Source: Pseudomonas xionganensis (lineage in GTDB: Bacteria; Pseudomonadota; Gammaproteobacteria; Pseudomonadales; Pseudomonadaceae). Taken from it: a stretch of 64,000 nucleotides of DNA. Below are positions 45,091 to 53,915 of this stretch, in pieces. Within the stretch, counting starts at the first letter, position 1, and the number at the start of each line of letters is the position of its first letter. The DNA lies in the NCBI RefSeq assembly GCF_009763245.1, contig NZ_WKJZ01000002.1, positions 62,001 to 126,000 of the forward strand, given 5' to 3'. Position numbers and translations under genes: made by a program. The notes beneath the pieces are model-generated. The model saw only the letters and a program-made list of their open reading frames with translations. It was not told the origin of the DNA and did no database searches.

Positions 45091-45876
45091 TCAACCCGCC
45101 CCTGCCATGACCCGCAGAAACTGCAGAGCCTCAGTGGCGAACAGCTGGTACTGGGCAAGGATATCGCCCATACCGATCCAGACGATCACCAGCCCCAACA
45201 CCAGGGTCAAAGGAAAACCAATCGAGAAGATATTCAGCTGCGGCGCGGCGCGGGTCATTACCCCGAAGGCCAGGTTGACCACCAACAGGGCCGTCACGGC
45301 CGGCAATACCAGCAGCAGCCCGGCGGCGATTACCCAGCTGAGCCTGAGTACCAGCTGCCAGTAGCTGTCCACCAGAAACCCGGCCCCCACCGGCAAGGTG
45401 AAGAAACTCTCGGCCAGCACCTCGAATACCACCAGATGGGCGTTCATGGCCAGAAACAACAGCGTCACCAGAATCATAAAGACCTGACCGATCACCGGCA
45501 CCGAAATGCCATTGGCCGGATCGACCATGGAGGCGAAGCCCAGACCCATTTGCATGGCGACAATCTGCCCACCGATCACAAACACCTGAAACAACAGCTG
45601 CAGGGTCATGCCCAGCATGGCGCCTATCAGTATTTCCTGAGCAATCCAGATAAAGGCCTGCACGCTGATGGCATCGATCTGCGGCATCGGCGGCAAGGTC
45701 GGCATCAGCACCAGGCAGATGGCCAGGGCCAGATACAGGCGTATCCGCCCCGAGACCAACTGGGTGCCGATAATGGGCATCAGCATCAGCATGGAGGCAA
45801 TACGAAACAGGGGCAGGAGAAAACTGCCTACCCAGCCACCGATTTGCGCATCACTGAGCTCCAGCATGTCAGCCAA
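45091..45876 (-). CDS. fliR: Flagellar export protein FliR
   Basis: Six-helix membrane protein (261 aa) of the export gate. Conserved segments include VGSFLLPLFRIASMLMLMPI, GSQ-like GTQLVSGRIRLYLALAI and MGLGFASMVDPANGISVPVI. It overlaps fliQ by 8 bases and ends 9 bp before flhB. Confidence 0.95.
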   Translation of the reverse strand: MADMLELSDAQIGGWVGSFLLPLFRIASMLMLMPIIGTQLVSGRIRLYLALAICLVLMPTLPPMPQIDAISVQAFIWIAQEILIGAMLGMTLQLLFQVFVIGGQIVAMQMGLGFASMVDPANGISVPVIGQVFMILVTLLFLAMNAHLVVFEVLAESFFTLPVGAGFLVDSYWQLVLRLSWVIAAGLLLVLPAVTALLVVNLAFGVMTRAAPQLNIFSIGFPLTLVLGLVIVWIGMGDILAQYQLFATEALQFLRVMAGAG

Positions 45877-46138
45877 TCATCATGGGGATATTCATGATCA
45901 GCATCTGCGTGTATTCCATCAGTTCACGCACCAGCCAGGGCCCGGCAAAGATCAAGGTCATCAGGATAACCAGCAGGCGCGGCAGAAAGCTCAGTGTCTG
46001 CTCGTTGATCTGGGTGGCTGCCTGAAACATGGCCACCAGCAAGCCCACCAACAGGCTCGGCACCACGGTAATGGCAACGATGACGGCCGTTAGCCACAAG
46101 GCACCACGTAACAGATCGACCGCGACTTCTGGAGTCAT
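45869..46138 (-). CDS. fliQ: Flagellar export protein FliQ
   Basis: An 89-residue, two-helix export gate subunit: MTPEVAVDLLRGALWLTAVI then GLLVAMFQAATQINEQTLSF, both diagnostic. It starts two bases past the fliP stop. Confidence 0.95.
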   Translation of the reverse strand: MTPEVAVDLLRGALWLTAVIVAITVVPSLLVGLLVAMFQAATQINEQTLSFLPRLLVILMTLIFAGPWLVRELMEYTQMLIMNIPMMIG

Positions 46139-46140
46139 GG

Positions 46141-46926
46141 CTAGGTTCCCCCAAAGCTGGCGGCCAGGGTGCCCATGATCAGCGCCCAGCCGTCGATCAG
46201 CACAAACAGCATGATCTTGAACGGCAGCGAGATGATCAGGGGTGAAAGCATCATCATGCCCATGGCCATCAGGATACTGGCCACCACCAGGTCGATGATC
46301 AGAAAGGGGATAAAGATCATAAAACCGATCTGGAAAGCAGTTTTCAGCTCGGAGGTGACAAAGGCAGGGACCAGAATGGTCAGGGGCGCCTGATCGGGGC
46401 TGGCAATATCGGTGCGCTTGGACAGGCGCACAAAAAGCTCCAGATCGCTCTCGCGGGTCTGCGACAGCATAAAGTTCTTGATCGGGATCTCCGCCCGACT
46501 GATCGCCTGCTGGGCCGGTAGCTGCTCATTCAGATAGGGCTGCAAGGCGGTGCGATTAATCTCGTCAAACACCGGCGCCATGATAAACATGGTGAGAAAC
46601 AGCGCCATGCCCACCAGGATCTGATTGGACGGTGTCTGCTGCAGACCCAGGGCCTGACGCAGGATAGAAAATACGATGATGATGCGGGTAAAGCTGGTCA
46701 TCAGCATGACGAAGGCCGGGATAAAACTCAGCGCCGTCATGATCAGCAGGATCTGCAAGCTGACCGAATACTCCTGCTGCCCCTCGGTATCGGTACTCAG
46801 GGTGATGGCTGGAATCGACAACGGGCTGGCGCCCTGCTGAATCAGTGCGCTGGCGGCCGGCGGATCTTCGGCAAAAGCCAGCGAGGCGCCCAGGCTCAGA
46901 ACCAGCACCAGCAACAAACGCAACAT
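46141..46926 (-). CDS. fliP: Flagellar export protein FliP
   Basis: A 261-residue export gate subunit with a cleavable signal peptide ([20 protein letters not shown]) and four helices. Signatures: [36 protein letters not shown] and [20 protein letters not shown]. Its first base coincides with the last base of fliO. Confidence 0.96.
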   Translation of the reverse strand: MLRLLLVLVLSLGASLAFAEDPPAASALIQQGASPLSIPAITLSTDTEGQQEYSVSLQILLIMTALSFIPAFVMLMTSFTRIIIVFSILRQALGLQQTPSNQILVGMALFLTMFIMAPVFDEINRTALQPYLNEQLPAQQAISRAEIPIKNFMLSQTRESDLELFVRLSKRTDIASPDQAPLTILVPAFVTSELKTAFQIGFMIFIPFLIIDLVVASILMAMGMMMLSPLIISLPFKIMLFVLIDGWALIMGTLAASFGGT

Positions 46927-47351
46927 CAGGATTTGTCCTTCTGATCCTTGCCCAACAGCTCCATCAGGCGCTGAGCAAACTCGGTGGAGGCGGGTTCGGC
47001 ATCGGGCAGGTGCACCGGCTCATTCATCACATGCAGGGAGGTGATAGTGCCCGGGGAGAGGCCCAGCAAAATCTGCTCGCCGCCCACCTGTACCAGCACC
47101 AGACGATCCCGCGGCCCCAGCGCCTGGGTGGCGACAATTTTGATGACCTGACCGCCTCTGGGCACGATCTGCTGCATCCGACGCAGCAGCCAGGCCATCA
47201 GGAAGATGACCCCGATCACCAGCAGCAGACCCAGCAGCAGCTGCAGCAGCTGCCCACTCATGTCCGAGGAAACAGCCGGAGCTGCCTGCGTCGCCTCGGC
47301 CGCGACAACCGACAGCGGGGCGAACCCGACACACGCAAGAAGTCGGTACAT
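46926..47351 (-). CDS. fliO: Flagellar biosynthesis protein FliO
   Basis: A 141-residue membrane protein that helps assemble FliP. A signal-like N-terminus ([20 protein letters not shown]) is followed by a membrane helix ([20 protein letters not shown]) and a cytoplasmic domain with [20 protein letters not shown], the FliO hallmark. Confidence 0.92.
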   Translation of the reverse strand: MYRLLACVGFAPLSVVAAEATQAAPAVSSDMSGQLLQLLLGLLLVIGVIFLMAWLLRRMQQIVPRGGQVIKIVATQALGPRDRLVLVQVGGEQILLGLSPGTITSLHVMNEPVHLPDAEPASTEFAQRLMELLGKDQKDKS

Positions 47352-47353
47352 GA

Positions 47354-47821
47354 TCAGCGCAGCTTCTTGATGCGCTCGCTCGGACTGATCACATCAGTCA
47401 GGCGAATGCCGAATTTCTCGTTGACCACAACCACCTCGCCATGGGCGATCAGTGTGCCGTTGACCAGCACATCCAGCGGCTCACCGGCCAGGCGGTCCAG
47501 CTCGATCACCGAGCCCTGGTTGAGCTGCAGGAGGTTGCGGATGGTGATGTCGGTATTGCCGACTTCCATGGAAATGGACACCGGAATATCCAGGATCACA
47601 TCCAGGTTGGGCCCGTCCATATTGACCGGCAGATTGACCTTGGGCGCGCTGTCGAACTCCTCCATCGGCGCCCGCGGCGCAGCCGGAGCGGCATCACTGG
47701 CAGCGAGCATGGCATCGATATCGTCCTGGCCGGCATCCCCGGCTTCGGACAAGGCTGCCGCCCATTCATCGGCCAGCGCCTGTTCCTCGGGCGAGGTGGC
47801 TTCGTTTTCGTCTTCGGCCAT
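47354..47821 (-). CDS. fliN: Flagellar motor switch protein FliN
   Basis: A 155-residue C-ring protein. The acidic, Ala-rich N-terminal extension (about 70 residues) precedes the SpoA domain with DVILDIPVSISMEVGNTDIT, LLQLNQGSVIELDRLAGEPL and IAHGEVVVVNEKFGIRLTDV. The extension is typical for Pseudomonas. Confidence 0.95.
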   Translation of the reverse strand: MAEDENEATSPEEQALADEWAAALSEAGDAGQDDIDAMLAASDAAPAAPRAPMEEFDSAPKVNLPVNMDGPNLDVILDIPVSISMEVGNTDITIRNLLQLNQGSVIELDRLAGEPLDVLVNGTLIAHGEVVVVNEKFGIRLTDVISPSERIKKLR

Positions 47822-47867
47822 GGGGTTTCCTCAACTTATCTTGCAACGGGTTAACGAGTCGGCAGCA

Positions 47868-48839
47868 TCAACGCTGACGTTCAATGGGTTCAAGCACCTG
47901 CAGCGCCAGGTTGCCTTTGTGCGCCCCCAGCTTGACCTTGAAAGTCGGCACGCCATTGGCACACATGACCACGCTTTCCGGCAATTCGACCGGAATCACG
48001 TCGCCGGGCTGCATATGCAGAATATCGCGCAGCTTCAGCTGCCGGCGCGCCACGGTGGCGCCCAGGGGCACGCTGACCCCCAGGATGTCCTCGCGCAGGG
48101 CCTTGATCCAGCGCTCATCCTGATCATCCACATCGGACTGGAAGCCGGCATCGAGCATCTCGCGAATGGGCTCGATCATCGAGTAGGGCATGGTGATGTG
48201 CAGATCGCCGCCGCCGCCGTCCAGCTCGATATGGAAAGTGGATACCACAATCACTTCGCTGGGGCTGACGATATTGGCCAGGGCCGGGTTGACCTCCGAA
48301 CCGACATACTCGAAGTTGATGTCCATCACCGCATGCCAGGCTTCCTTGAGGTCGACAAAGGCCTGGTCCAGCACCATGCGCACCACGCGTAACTCGGTGG
48401 GGGTGAATTCGCGACCCTCGATCTTGGCGTGGCGGCCATCACCGCCGAAGAAGTTGTCCACCAGTTTGAACACCAGCTTGGCGTCGAGGATAAACAGCCC
48501 GGTGCCACGCAGCGGCTTCATCTTCACCAGGTTGAGACTGGTCGGCACATAGAGCGAGTGCACGTACTCACCAAACTTCATCACCTGCACCCCACCCACG
48601 GCCACATCGGCCGAGCGGCGCAGCAGGTTGAACATGCTGATACGGGTGTAACGGGCAAAGCGCTCGTTGATCATTTCCAGGGTCGGCATGCGACCACGAA
48701 CGATGCGATCCTGACTGGTCAGGTCATATTGCTTGACCGTACCCGGTTCGGCTTCGTCCTCGGTGTCCACCAAGCCATCGTCGACACCATGCAGCAAGGC
48801 ATCGATTTCGTCCTGGGAAAGCAGGTCTTGCACAGCCAT
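47868..48839 (-). CDS. fliM: Flagellar motor switch protein FliM
   Basis: A 323-residue C-ring protein. The N-terminal CheY-P-binding peptide LLSQDEIDALLHGVDDG is at residues 5-21, followed by the GGXG-type middle domain (RSADVAVGGVQVMKFGEYVH) and a SpoA C-terminal domain (LRDILHMQPGDVIPVELPES). It starts 9 bp after fliL ends. Confidence 0.96.
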   Translation of the reverse strand: MAVQDLLSQDEIDALLHGVDDGLVDTEDEAEPGTVKQYDLTSQDRIVRGRMPTLEMINERFARYTRISMFNLLRRSADVAVGGVQVMKFGEYVHSLYVPTSLNLVKMKPLRGTGLFILDAKLVFKLVDNFFGGDGRHAKIEGREFTPTELRVVRMVLDQAFVDLKEAWHAVMDINFEYVGSEVNPALANIVSPSEVIVVSTFHIELDGGGGDLHITMPYSMIEPIREMLDAGFQSDVDDQDERWIKALREDILGVSVPLGATVARRQLKLRDILHMQPGDVIPVELPESVVMCANGVPTFKVKLGAHKGNLALQVLEPIERQR

Positions 48840-48848
48840 CTGTGGCTC

Positions 48849-49370
48849 CTACTGCAATACGAGATTGGTGAACAGAACTTGCTCGACCACGGTCTTGCCG
48901 GTTTCTTTCTGCGCCAGTTCCTGCACGCTGGCGGTGGCCTGCTGGCGCAGCATGTCCTTGCCGACAGGCGTCAGCAGGGCATCAAAATCCTGACTGGAAA
49001 ACAGCATAACCAGGCGGTTGCGCAGCACCGGCATATGCACCTTGAGCGCATCGAGCGCCACCTGATCACGACTCTGCAGAGCCACGCTGACCTGCATATA
49101 GCGCGCACGGCCCTGGTGGGTGAAGTTGACCACAAAGGCCGGCACCAGCTCTTCGTAGATGGCTGGCTGCTTGACTGGCACGGCTGGAGCGGCCGCCGCA
49201 GCGGGCTCTGCCTCTTTATCGGTATCACTCTTGCCCAGGAAGAAGAGAGTCGCGCCAACTGATAAACCAACGGCCAGGAGCACCACCACCACGATCAGGA
49301 TGATCAGTTTCATCTTGCCCGCAGGTTTTGCTTCGCCGGCAGCTGCCTGCGCCTTTTCTTTCTTAGCCAT
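48849..49370 (-). CDS. fliL: Flagellar basal-body protein FliL
   Basis: A 173-residue single-pass membrane protein near the stator. Lys-rich N-terminus, helix LIILIVVVVLLAVGLSVGAT at about residues 28-47, then a periplasmic stomatin-like domain with YEELVPAFVVNFTHQGRARY. It is the first gene of the fliLMNOPQR-flhB unit and has a sigma54-like promoter 52 bp upstream. Confidence 0.94.
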   Translation of the reverse strand: MAKKEKAQAAAGEAKPAGKMKLIILIVVVVLLAVGLSVGATLFFLGKSDTDKEAEPAAAAAPAVPVKQPAIYEELVPAFVVNFTHQGRARYMQVSVALQSRDQVALDALKVHMPVLRNRLVMLFSSQDFDALLTPVGKDMLRQQATASVQELAQKETGKTVVEQVLFTNLVLQ

Positions 49371-49421
49371 GCCAAAAATCCGTCGTTATCCGGATAAGAT
49401 ATCCGTTTTATAGGGGTCTGG

Positions 49422-49437
49422 AGCAAGTGTTATGCCA
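49422..49437 (-). promoter_or_regulatory. Candidate sigma54 promoter upstream of fliL
   Basis: Minus strand TGGCATAACACTTGC matches the -24/-12 consensus (TGGCAC-N5-TTGC) with one mismatch, about 52 bp upstream of the fliL ATG. Confidence 0.75.
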
Positions 49438-49496
49438 TTTCATCCATAACGCCACTGTTCCAGCTACTTGGCGGACTCAGCAAGGCCACTCCAGAT

Positions 49497-49532
49497 AAAA
49501 AATCGCCCGGCGCCAATAACGGCGTCGGGCGA
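49497..49532 (-). terminator. Rho-independent terminator after fliK
   Basis: A 12-base arm pair (TCGCCCGGCGCC / GGCGTCGGGCGA, one mismatch) with a 6-base loop, followed on the minus strand by six Ts. Separates fliK from the fliL transcript. Confidence 0.88.
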
Positions 49533-49568
49533 CTGGAGTTTAGAACAGTGCAGCAGGCAACTACAGTG

Positions 49569-50846
49569 TCAGGCGTAGTAATCCACCAGGCCTCGAGCAC
49601 TCGACACACCGGCCTGCGCCCCGTCGATCAGCGTACCGACCGGCTCCCCATCTGCCAGGCCGGCAACCTCAGCACCTGCGCGCCCCCCGCCTGAACCATC
49701 ACCCTGCCCCTGCCAACCCCGGCTGAGGGACTGATCAGAAACATTCACATCCAGCAGGTTCATGCCCTGCTGCCCCATCATCTCGCGCAAGCGGTGCATC
49801 TGCGCTTCCAGTGCGTCGCGCACGTTGGCATTGGGGCTGGCGAAGGTGACCTGGGTCTGCTCCTGATTGACATTGATGCGCACCTCAAGACGCCCAAGTT
49901 CCGCCGGATCCAGCTGAATTTCAGCCGATTTGAGATTCTGGCTGGACATCAGCATCACCCGATCCACCACCGCCTCACTCCAGCCCCCCTGATTCATGGC
50001 CACAGGCTGACCCAGTAGCGGGGCCGAACGGACCTGAGCATGCTGCTGGGCGATGGCCTGGCTCAGACTGTTGAGCTTGCTGACGAAGTTTTCCGGCGCG
50101 GTATCGGCCGAGCCCTCCTTGACCACTTCAAGGGCCCGGACGTTGAGCTTGCTCAACTGCAACTCGGCGAAATCCGTTTCGCCAGCCTCGGCCTGCAGAT
50201 CACCCTTGCCGGCAAAACTGGCGGCAAAGCCTTCCCCTGCACTCTGCGCAGCCTTGACCGCATGAGCCACCGGCGAGGCCTGCTCAGCCGGCTGTTTATC
50301 ATGCGCGCCCAGCGCCAATGCCATGCGCACACCTGGCAACTGGTTGATGGCGTCGACCTCGGGATCAAAGCTGGCCTCGGTCATGCTGGCCGGCCCGGAG
50401 CTGATCAGACTGGTCGGTGCTTGCTCAACCAGTGGTGCCGCATCCTGCTCAGGCGTGTCGCCCAGCAAAGACGCCTCAGTCTCTTCAGCTGCCGGCGGTA
50501 ACTCGCCCGTCATGCCCAGCAACAACAGTGGGTCCAGGCCTCCCGCCTCGGCCGGAGGCGACTCCGGCAAAGCATTGCCGCCATCGGCAACAACCGGTTG
50601 CGCAGCGGCATTATCCGTCGGCTCGGACACCTCACCGGCCTTGCTGTCCCGCTCATCACGGGCACCCTTGGTCTGGTTGTCGGAACGCTCGGCCGCCTTG
50701 CTCTGACGCTCGCGAGCATACACCTGAGAAAACTCGGATGCCTTATTCCTGCTGGGCTCGGCCGGTTTCTCCGGTGCCTTGCTGGGGGCGGCTTTGGACT
50801 TGATCTCAGGCGCCGGCCTGAGCAGCATATCGGGGGCAACGGACAT
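49569..50846 (-). CDS. fliK: Flagellar hook-length control protein FliK
   Basis: A 425-residue secreted ruler that triggers the FlhB switch. The long N-terminal region is Ala/Glu/Pro-rich with low complexity. The C-terminal domain (about 290-400) has the FliK signature LKSAEIQLDPAELGRLEVRI followed by TFASPNANVRDALEAQMHRL. A Gly/Gln-rich segment follows (RGWQGQGDGSGGGRAG). It has its own sigma54-like promoter and a terminator, so it is a single-gene unit. Confidence 0.93.
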   Translation of the reverse strand: MSVAPDMLLRPAPEIKSKAAPSKAPEKPAEPSRNKASEFSQVYARERQSKAAERSDNQTKGARDERDSKAGEVSEPTDNAAAQPVVADGGNALPESPPAEAGGLDPLLLLGMTGELPPAAEETEASLLGDTPEQDAAPLVEQAPTSLISSGPASMTEASFDPEVDAINQLPGVRMALALGAHDKQPAEQASPVAHAVKAAQSAGEGFAASFAGKGDLQAEAGETDFAELQLSKLNVRALEVVKEGSADTAPENFVSKLNSLSQAIAQQHAQVRSAPLLGQPVAMNQGGWSEAVVDRVMLMSSQNLKSAEIQLDPAELGRLEVRINVNQEQTQVTFASPNANVRDALEAQMHRLREMMGQQGMNLLDVNVSDQSLSRGWQGQGDGSGGGRAGAEVAGLADGEPVGTLIDGAQAGVSSARGLVDYYA

Positions 50847-50884
50847 GGATGCTCTCCGTTCGGGGTTGGTCGTGCGGAGAGTTC

Positions 50885-50902
50885 TGCAAGGGGCGGGCCA
50901 AC
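50885..50902 (-). promoter_or_regulatory. Candidate sigma54 promoter upstream of fliK
   Basis: Minus strand TTGGCCCGCCCCTTGCA fits the TTGGCAC-N5-TTGCA consensus with one mismatch in the -24 element, about 40 bp upstream of the fliK ATG. Confidence 0.65.
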
Positions 50903-50924
50903 TTCACTGGCCGTCGCATTTCAG

Positions 50925-51278
50925 TCAGCGGCGGTAACGCTGGCGCTCGGATTTGAGCAGGATGCGCACGATGGCAAATTCGCGCTCGATCTGTTCAAGC
51001 AGATCGGGGGCCAACTCCAGCTGCTCGCGACGACCGGCCTCCTCCAGCTGCTTACACAGGCCGGACAGCAGCAAGGCGCCCATATTGCTGCAACTGCCCT
51101 TGAAACTATGGGCGGCCAAACGCAGATTCTGCGCATCGCCCGCCTGCTCGGCCTTGCGCAGCACCAGCAGGCGCTCCTCGGAATCGAGCACGAAGGTGTC
51201 CAGCAGAACCGGATATTCATCCTCCATCACATCCTGCAAGGCAGCCAATACGGCACTATCGAGATGAATATCGGACAA
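50925..51278 (-). CDS. hptB: Histidine phosphotransfer protein HptB
   Basis: A 117-residue Hpt domain that receives phosphate from hybrid sensor kinases and passes it to HsbR. The phospho-acceptor is His57 in LRLAAHSFKGSCSNMGALLL. The start appears to be a TTG at 51278 (MSDIHLDSAV) behind a GGGGG run; no in-frame ATG suits. In P. aeruginosa hptB-hsbR-hsbA is elsewhere in the genome; here it follows the Pseudomonas putida-like position between fliJ and fliK. Confidence 0.85.
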   Translation of the reverse strand: MSDIHLDSAVLAALQDVMEDEYPVLLDTFVLDSEERLLVLRKAEQAGDAQNLRLAAHSFKGSCSNMGALLLSGLCKQLEEAGRREQLELAPDLLEQIEREFAIVRILLKSERQRYRR

Positions 51279-51307
51279 CGGCTTACCCCCTGGAGATGGC
51301 GCCGGGA

Positions 51308-53002
51308 TTATGCATCAGGCGACCAGGAAAACTCTACGCTGATGCCCTGACCATCCGCCGAGCCACGGCAACGCTCGCTGAGCTGACGAATCAACGCCAG
51401 CCCCCGGCCACTGAGCCCATCCAGACGCATCTCGCGCAAGATCAAGGCCTGGGCATCGAAGCCCTTGCCGCTGTCCTCCACGGTAATCACCAGACGCCCG
51501 CCGCCTCCTTCAGGCAAAAGCTGCAGATGAAAGCGCACATACCCCTCGCGCAACTGCAACAAACGCGCACTGCGTTGCCGGTAGTACTCGGCAAAACCCT
51601 CGGCATCCTGTTTCAGCTGCGAATCGAGCCCCAGTACGCCGTGCTCAAGCGCATTGGAATAGAGCTCGGCGAGCACGGTGTAGAGCGCGCCCCCCTGGGG
51701 ACGCAGGCCTTGCACCTCCAGCAGCAACTGCAACAGAAACGGCAACGGATTGAAGTGGCGCAGGGTTTCCCCGCGAAATTCGAAGCTGGCCGACCAGTCC
51801 AGCAGATGGCTCTGACCGCTGTCGGCAAAGGCCAGTGGCGGGCGATTGAGCTGACGCTCCTCGACCAGACTGACTTCCACCAGGCTGACATCGTCCTGCT
51901 GCTGGCCACTGAAGTCATGCAGGGCCTGCTGGATTTGATAGAGCAGCTGCGCTGCTGCGGGGTTGGCGTCCAGCACTTGCAGCAGGCGTGCCTCACCGAA
52001 CAGCTCCTGCTGGGCATTGCAGGCCTCCAGCACACCATCGGAGAGGAGAAAAATGCGATCCCCCAAAGCCAGGGGATAAACCTCGCAGCTGTCATTGAAG
52101 GCGGCCGGCTCCAGCACCCCCAGGGGCAGATGCCTGGAAACCAGGGCGGTACGCGGGCCGTCCCGGCGCAGCAGATAACCATCGGGCAATCCGCCGTTCC
52201 ACACCTCGACTTCCTGGCGCTGGAAGCTGACATTGAGCAGCGCAGCGCAGCAGAACACCCCGCGCGGCAGGATATGCCTGAGCTTGGCATTGAGTTCACG
52301 CAGAATATCGGTCAGCCCATAGCCCTTGGCGGTCATGCCATAGAACACCTCGGCCAGGGGCATGGCGCCAATCGCAGCGGGCAAGCCATGGCCGGTAAAG
52401 TCTCCCAAAAGCACATGCATGCCGCCGGAGGGCTTGTAGGCGGCCAGCAGCAGATCACCGTTGAACACCGCATAGGGCGATTGCAGGTAACGGATATTCG
52501 GCGCGTTCAGGCAGCCCGAGTGGGCCACCTTGTCAAAGACCGCCTTGGCCACACGCTGTTCGTTGAGCAGGTGCTCATTGTGCTTGGCAATCAGGTCACG
52601 CTGCTGCAGCACGGTATCCTGCAGACGACGCAGGCGGTCCATGGCCTTGATCTTGGCTTCGAGAATGATGCGGTTGTAGGGCTTGGCGAGAAAGTCGTCA
52701 CCTCCAGCCTCCAGGCAACGCACCAGGGCCTCGCCTTCGCTCAGGGAGGTGAGAAAGATGATCGGCACCAGCGCTTCGCCGGCCAGCTGCTTGATCCGCC
52801 GCGCCGCCTCGAAGCCGTCCATCACCGGCATCAGGGCATCCATCAGCACCAGCTGCGGGCGCTCCTGCTCGAACAGCGCCAGAGCCTCCAAACCATTGCT
52901 GGCGGTGAGTACCCGGTGCCCCTGGCGGCTGACGATGGTCGACAACAGCATGCGATCGGCGGCGCTGTCCTCGGCGATCAGGATGGACAGGCGCTCAGGC
53001 AT
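51308..53002 (-). CDS. hsbR: HsbR, response regulator with PP2C phosphatase and kinase domains
   Basis: A 564-residue partner-switch protein. Receiver at 1-125 with Asp55 (LVLMDALMPVMDG), a SpoIIE/PP2C phosphatase domain at about 170-400 (LLLAAYKPSGGMHVLLGDFT, then GHGLPAAIGAMPL), and a C-terminal HATPase-like anti-sigma kinase domain with ELYSNALEHGVLGLDS. Phosphorylated HsbR dephosphorylates HsbA; unphosphorylated it acts as a kinase. Role in biofilm and motility control is known for P. aeruginosa. It is flanked by hsbA and hptB. Confidence 0.9.
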   Translation of the reverse strand: MPERLSILIAEDSAADRMLLSTIVSRQGHRVLTASNGLEALALFEQERPQLVLMDALMPVMDGFEAARRIKQLAGEALVPIIFLTSLSEGEALVRCLEAGGDDFLAKPYNRIILEAKIKAMDRLRRLQDTVLQQRDLIAKHNEHLLNEQRVAKAVFDKVAHSGCLNAPNIRYLQSPYAVFNGDLLLAAYKPSGGMHVLLGDFTGHGLPAAIGAMPLAEVFYGMTAKGYGLTDILRELNAKLRHILPRGVFCCAALLNVSFQRQEVEVWNGGLPDGYLLRRDGPRTALVSRHLPLGVLEPAAFNDSCEVYPLALGDRIFLLSDGVLEACNAQQELFGEARLLQVLDANPAAAQLLYQIQQALHDFSGQQQDDVSLVEVSLVEERQLNRPPLAFADSGQSHLLDWSASFEFRGETLRHFNPLPFLLQLLLEVQGLRPQGGALYTVLAELYSNALEHGVLGLDSQLKQDAEGFAEYYRQRSARLLQLREGYVRFHLQLLPEGGGGRLVITVEDSGKGFDAQALILREMRLDGLSGRGLALIRQLSERCRGSADGQGISVEFSWSPDA

Positions 53003-53017
53003 CGGCTCAGCCTCGCG

Positions 53018-53323
53018 TCAGGCGATCTGGAACAACTGCTCGAAATTCGAGATGGCGAGAATCTTGCGCACATCCGGCTTGCAGTTCAGCAGGCGAATCT
53101 GCGCGCTATCACCGCCGGCATGGTCACGCAACAGCAGCAGCATGCCCAGGGCCGAGCTATCCAGATAGGTGGTGTCCTTGAGGTCGATGACGTAGCTCTT
53201 GGGCGTACTGCTGACGCGTTCATACGCGTTGCGAAACTCCTGATGAGCGCCGAAATCGAAGCGTCCTGCAATGACGATGGTCAACTCATGCCCATCGGAT
53301 GAGGGCAGCGAGGTGATGGTCAT
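53018..53323 (-). CDS. hsbA: HsbA, STAS-domain anti-sigma factor antagonist
   Basis: A 101-residue STAS domain protein switched by HsbR. The phosphorylatable serine is Ser56 in TTYLDSSALGMLLLLRDHAG, with the surrounding STAS strands (LTIVIAGRFDFGAHQ, YVIDLKDTTYLD). In P. aeruginosa HsbA binds the anti-sigma factor FlgM or the diguanylate cyclase HsbD depending on phosphorylation. First gene of the hsbA-hsbR-hptB run, separated by 133 bp from fliJ. Confidence 0.9.
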   Translation of the reverse strand: MTITSLPSSDGHELTIVIAGRFDFGAHQEFRNAYERVSSTPKSYVIDLKDTTYLDSSALGMLLLLRDHAGGDSAQIRLLNCKPDVRKILAISNFEQLFQIA

Positions 53324-53456
53324 GAAATTCTCCTGATCAACGATAAAGCCGAGCCAGACAACAGTTCAGCGCATAGGATCAAGATGTAGCACTCCGCAGC
53401 CCTGGCAGCAACTGCTGTTACCTGCGCGCTGCCCAGCGTGGCAGGGTGAAAAGGCT

Positions 53457-53912
53457 TTAACGACCCAGCGGGTCGCCCGCCGATAGCCGCTGTGACAACT
53501 CGTCGAGCAGCTTCTGCTCGCGCTTATCCTCGGCCAGCCGCGCCTCATCCTGATAGCGCTTGACCAGTTTGCGCAGCCCCTCAAGCCGGGCATAGCGCTG
53601 CTGCCAGACTTCGCGCACCTGCTGCATATTACGTCGGTGCCATTCCAGGCTCTGCCGCTGCTGACCGATAGCGGTTTCCAGTTGCGACAGAAAACGCTGG
53701 TAGTTCATCAGCCACTGCCCGGACACACCACGCTGCCCTTCACTGATCCACTGCTGCTGGTAGTCACCGCGATAACGCTCCAGGTCACCCAACTGCACCT
53801 CGGCCTGACGCACCAGGCCCTGGCAATGCCCCAGCTGCAGGGCGGCTTCACGTTCGGCGCGCTCGGCCATCTCGATCACTGGCAGCAGGCGCGCCGCACG
53901 GCTCTTCGACAT
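53457..53912 (-). CDS. fliJ: Flagellar export chaperone FliJ
   Basis: A 151-residue, almost entirely coiled-coil protein (SRAARLLPVIEMAERAEREA, then LVRQAEVQLGDLERYRGDYQ and RLEGLRKLVKRYQDEARLAE) that acts in the FliI ATPase complex as its stalk. It begins 3 bases after fliI stops. Confidence 0.92.
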   Translation of the reverse strand: MSKSRAARLLPVIEMAERAEREAALQLGHCQGLVRQAEVQLGDLERYRGDYQQQWISEGQRGVSGQWLMNYQRFLSQLETAIGQQRQSLEWHRRNMQQVREVWQQRYARLEGLRKLVKRYQDEARLAEDKREQKLLDELSQRLSAGDPLGR

Positions 53913-53915
53913 GGT

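Noticed and set aside
43957..45897. 646-aa open frame antisense to flhB-fliR
   Set aside because: Long only because of GC bias; overlaps conserved flhB and fliR fully and is extremely Gln/His-rich.
51296..53302. 668-aa open frame antisense to hsbR-hsbA
   Set aside because: Shadow of the partner-switch genes.
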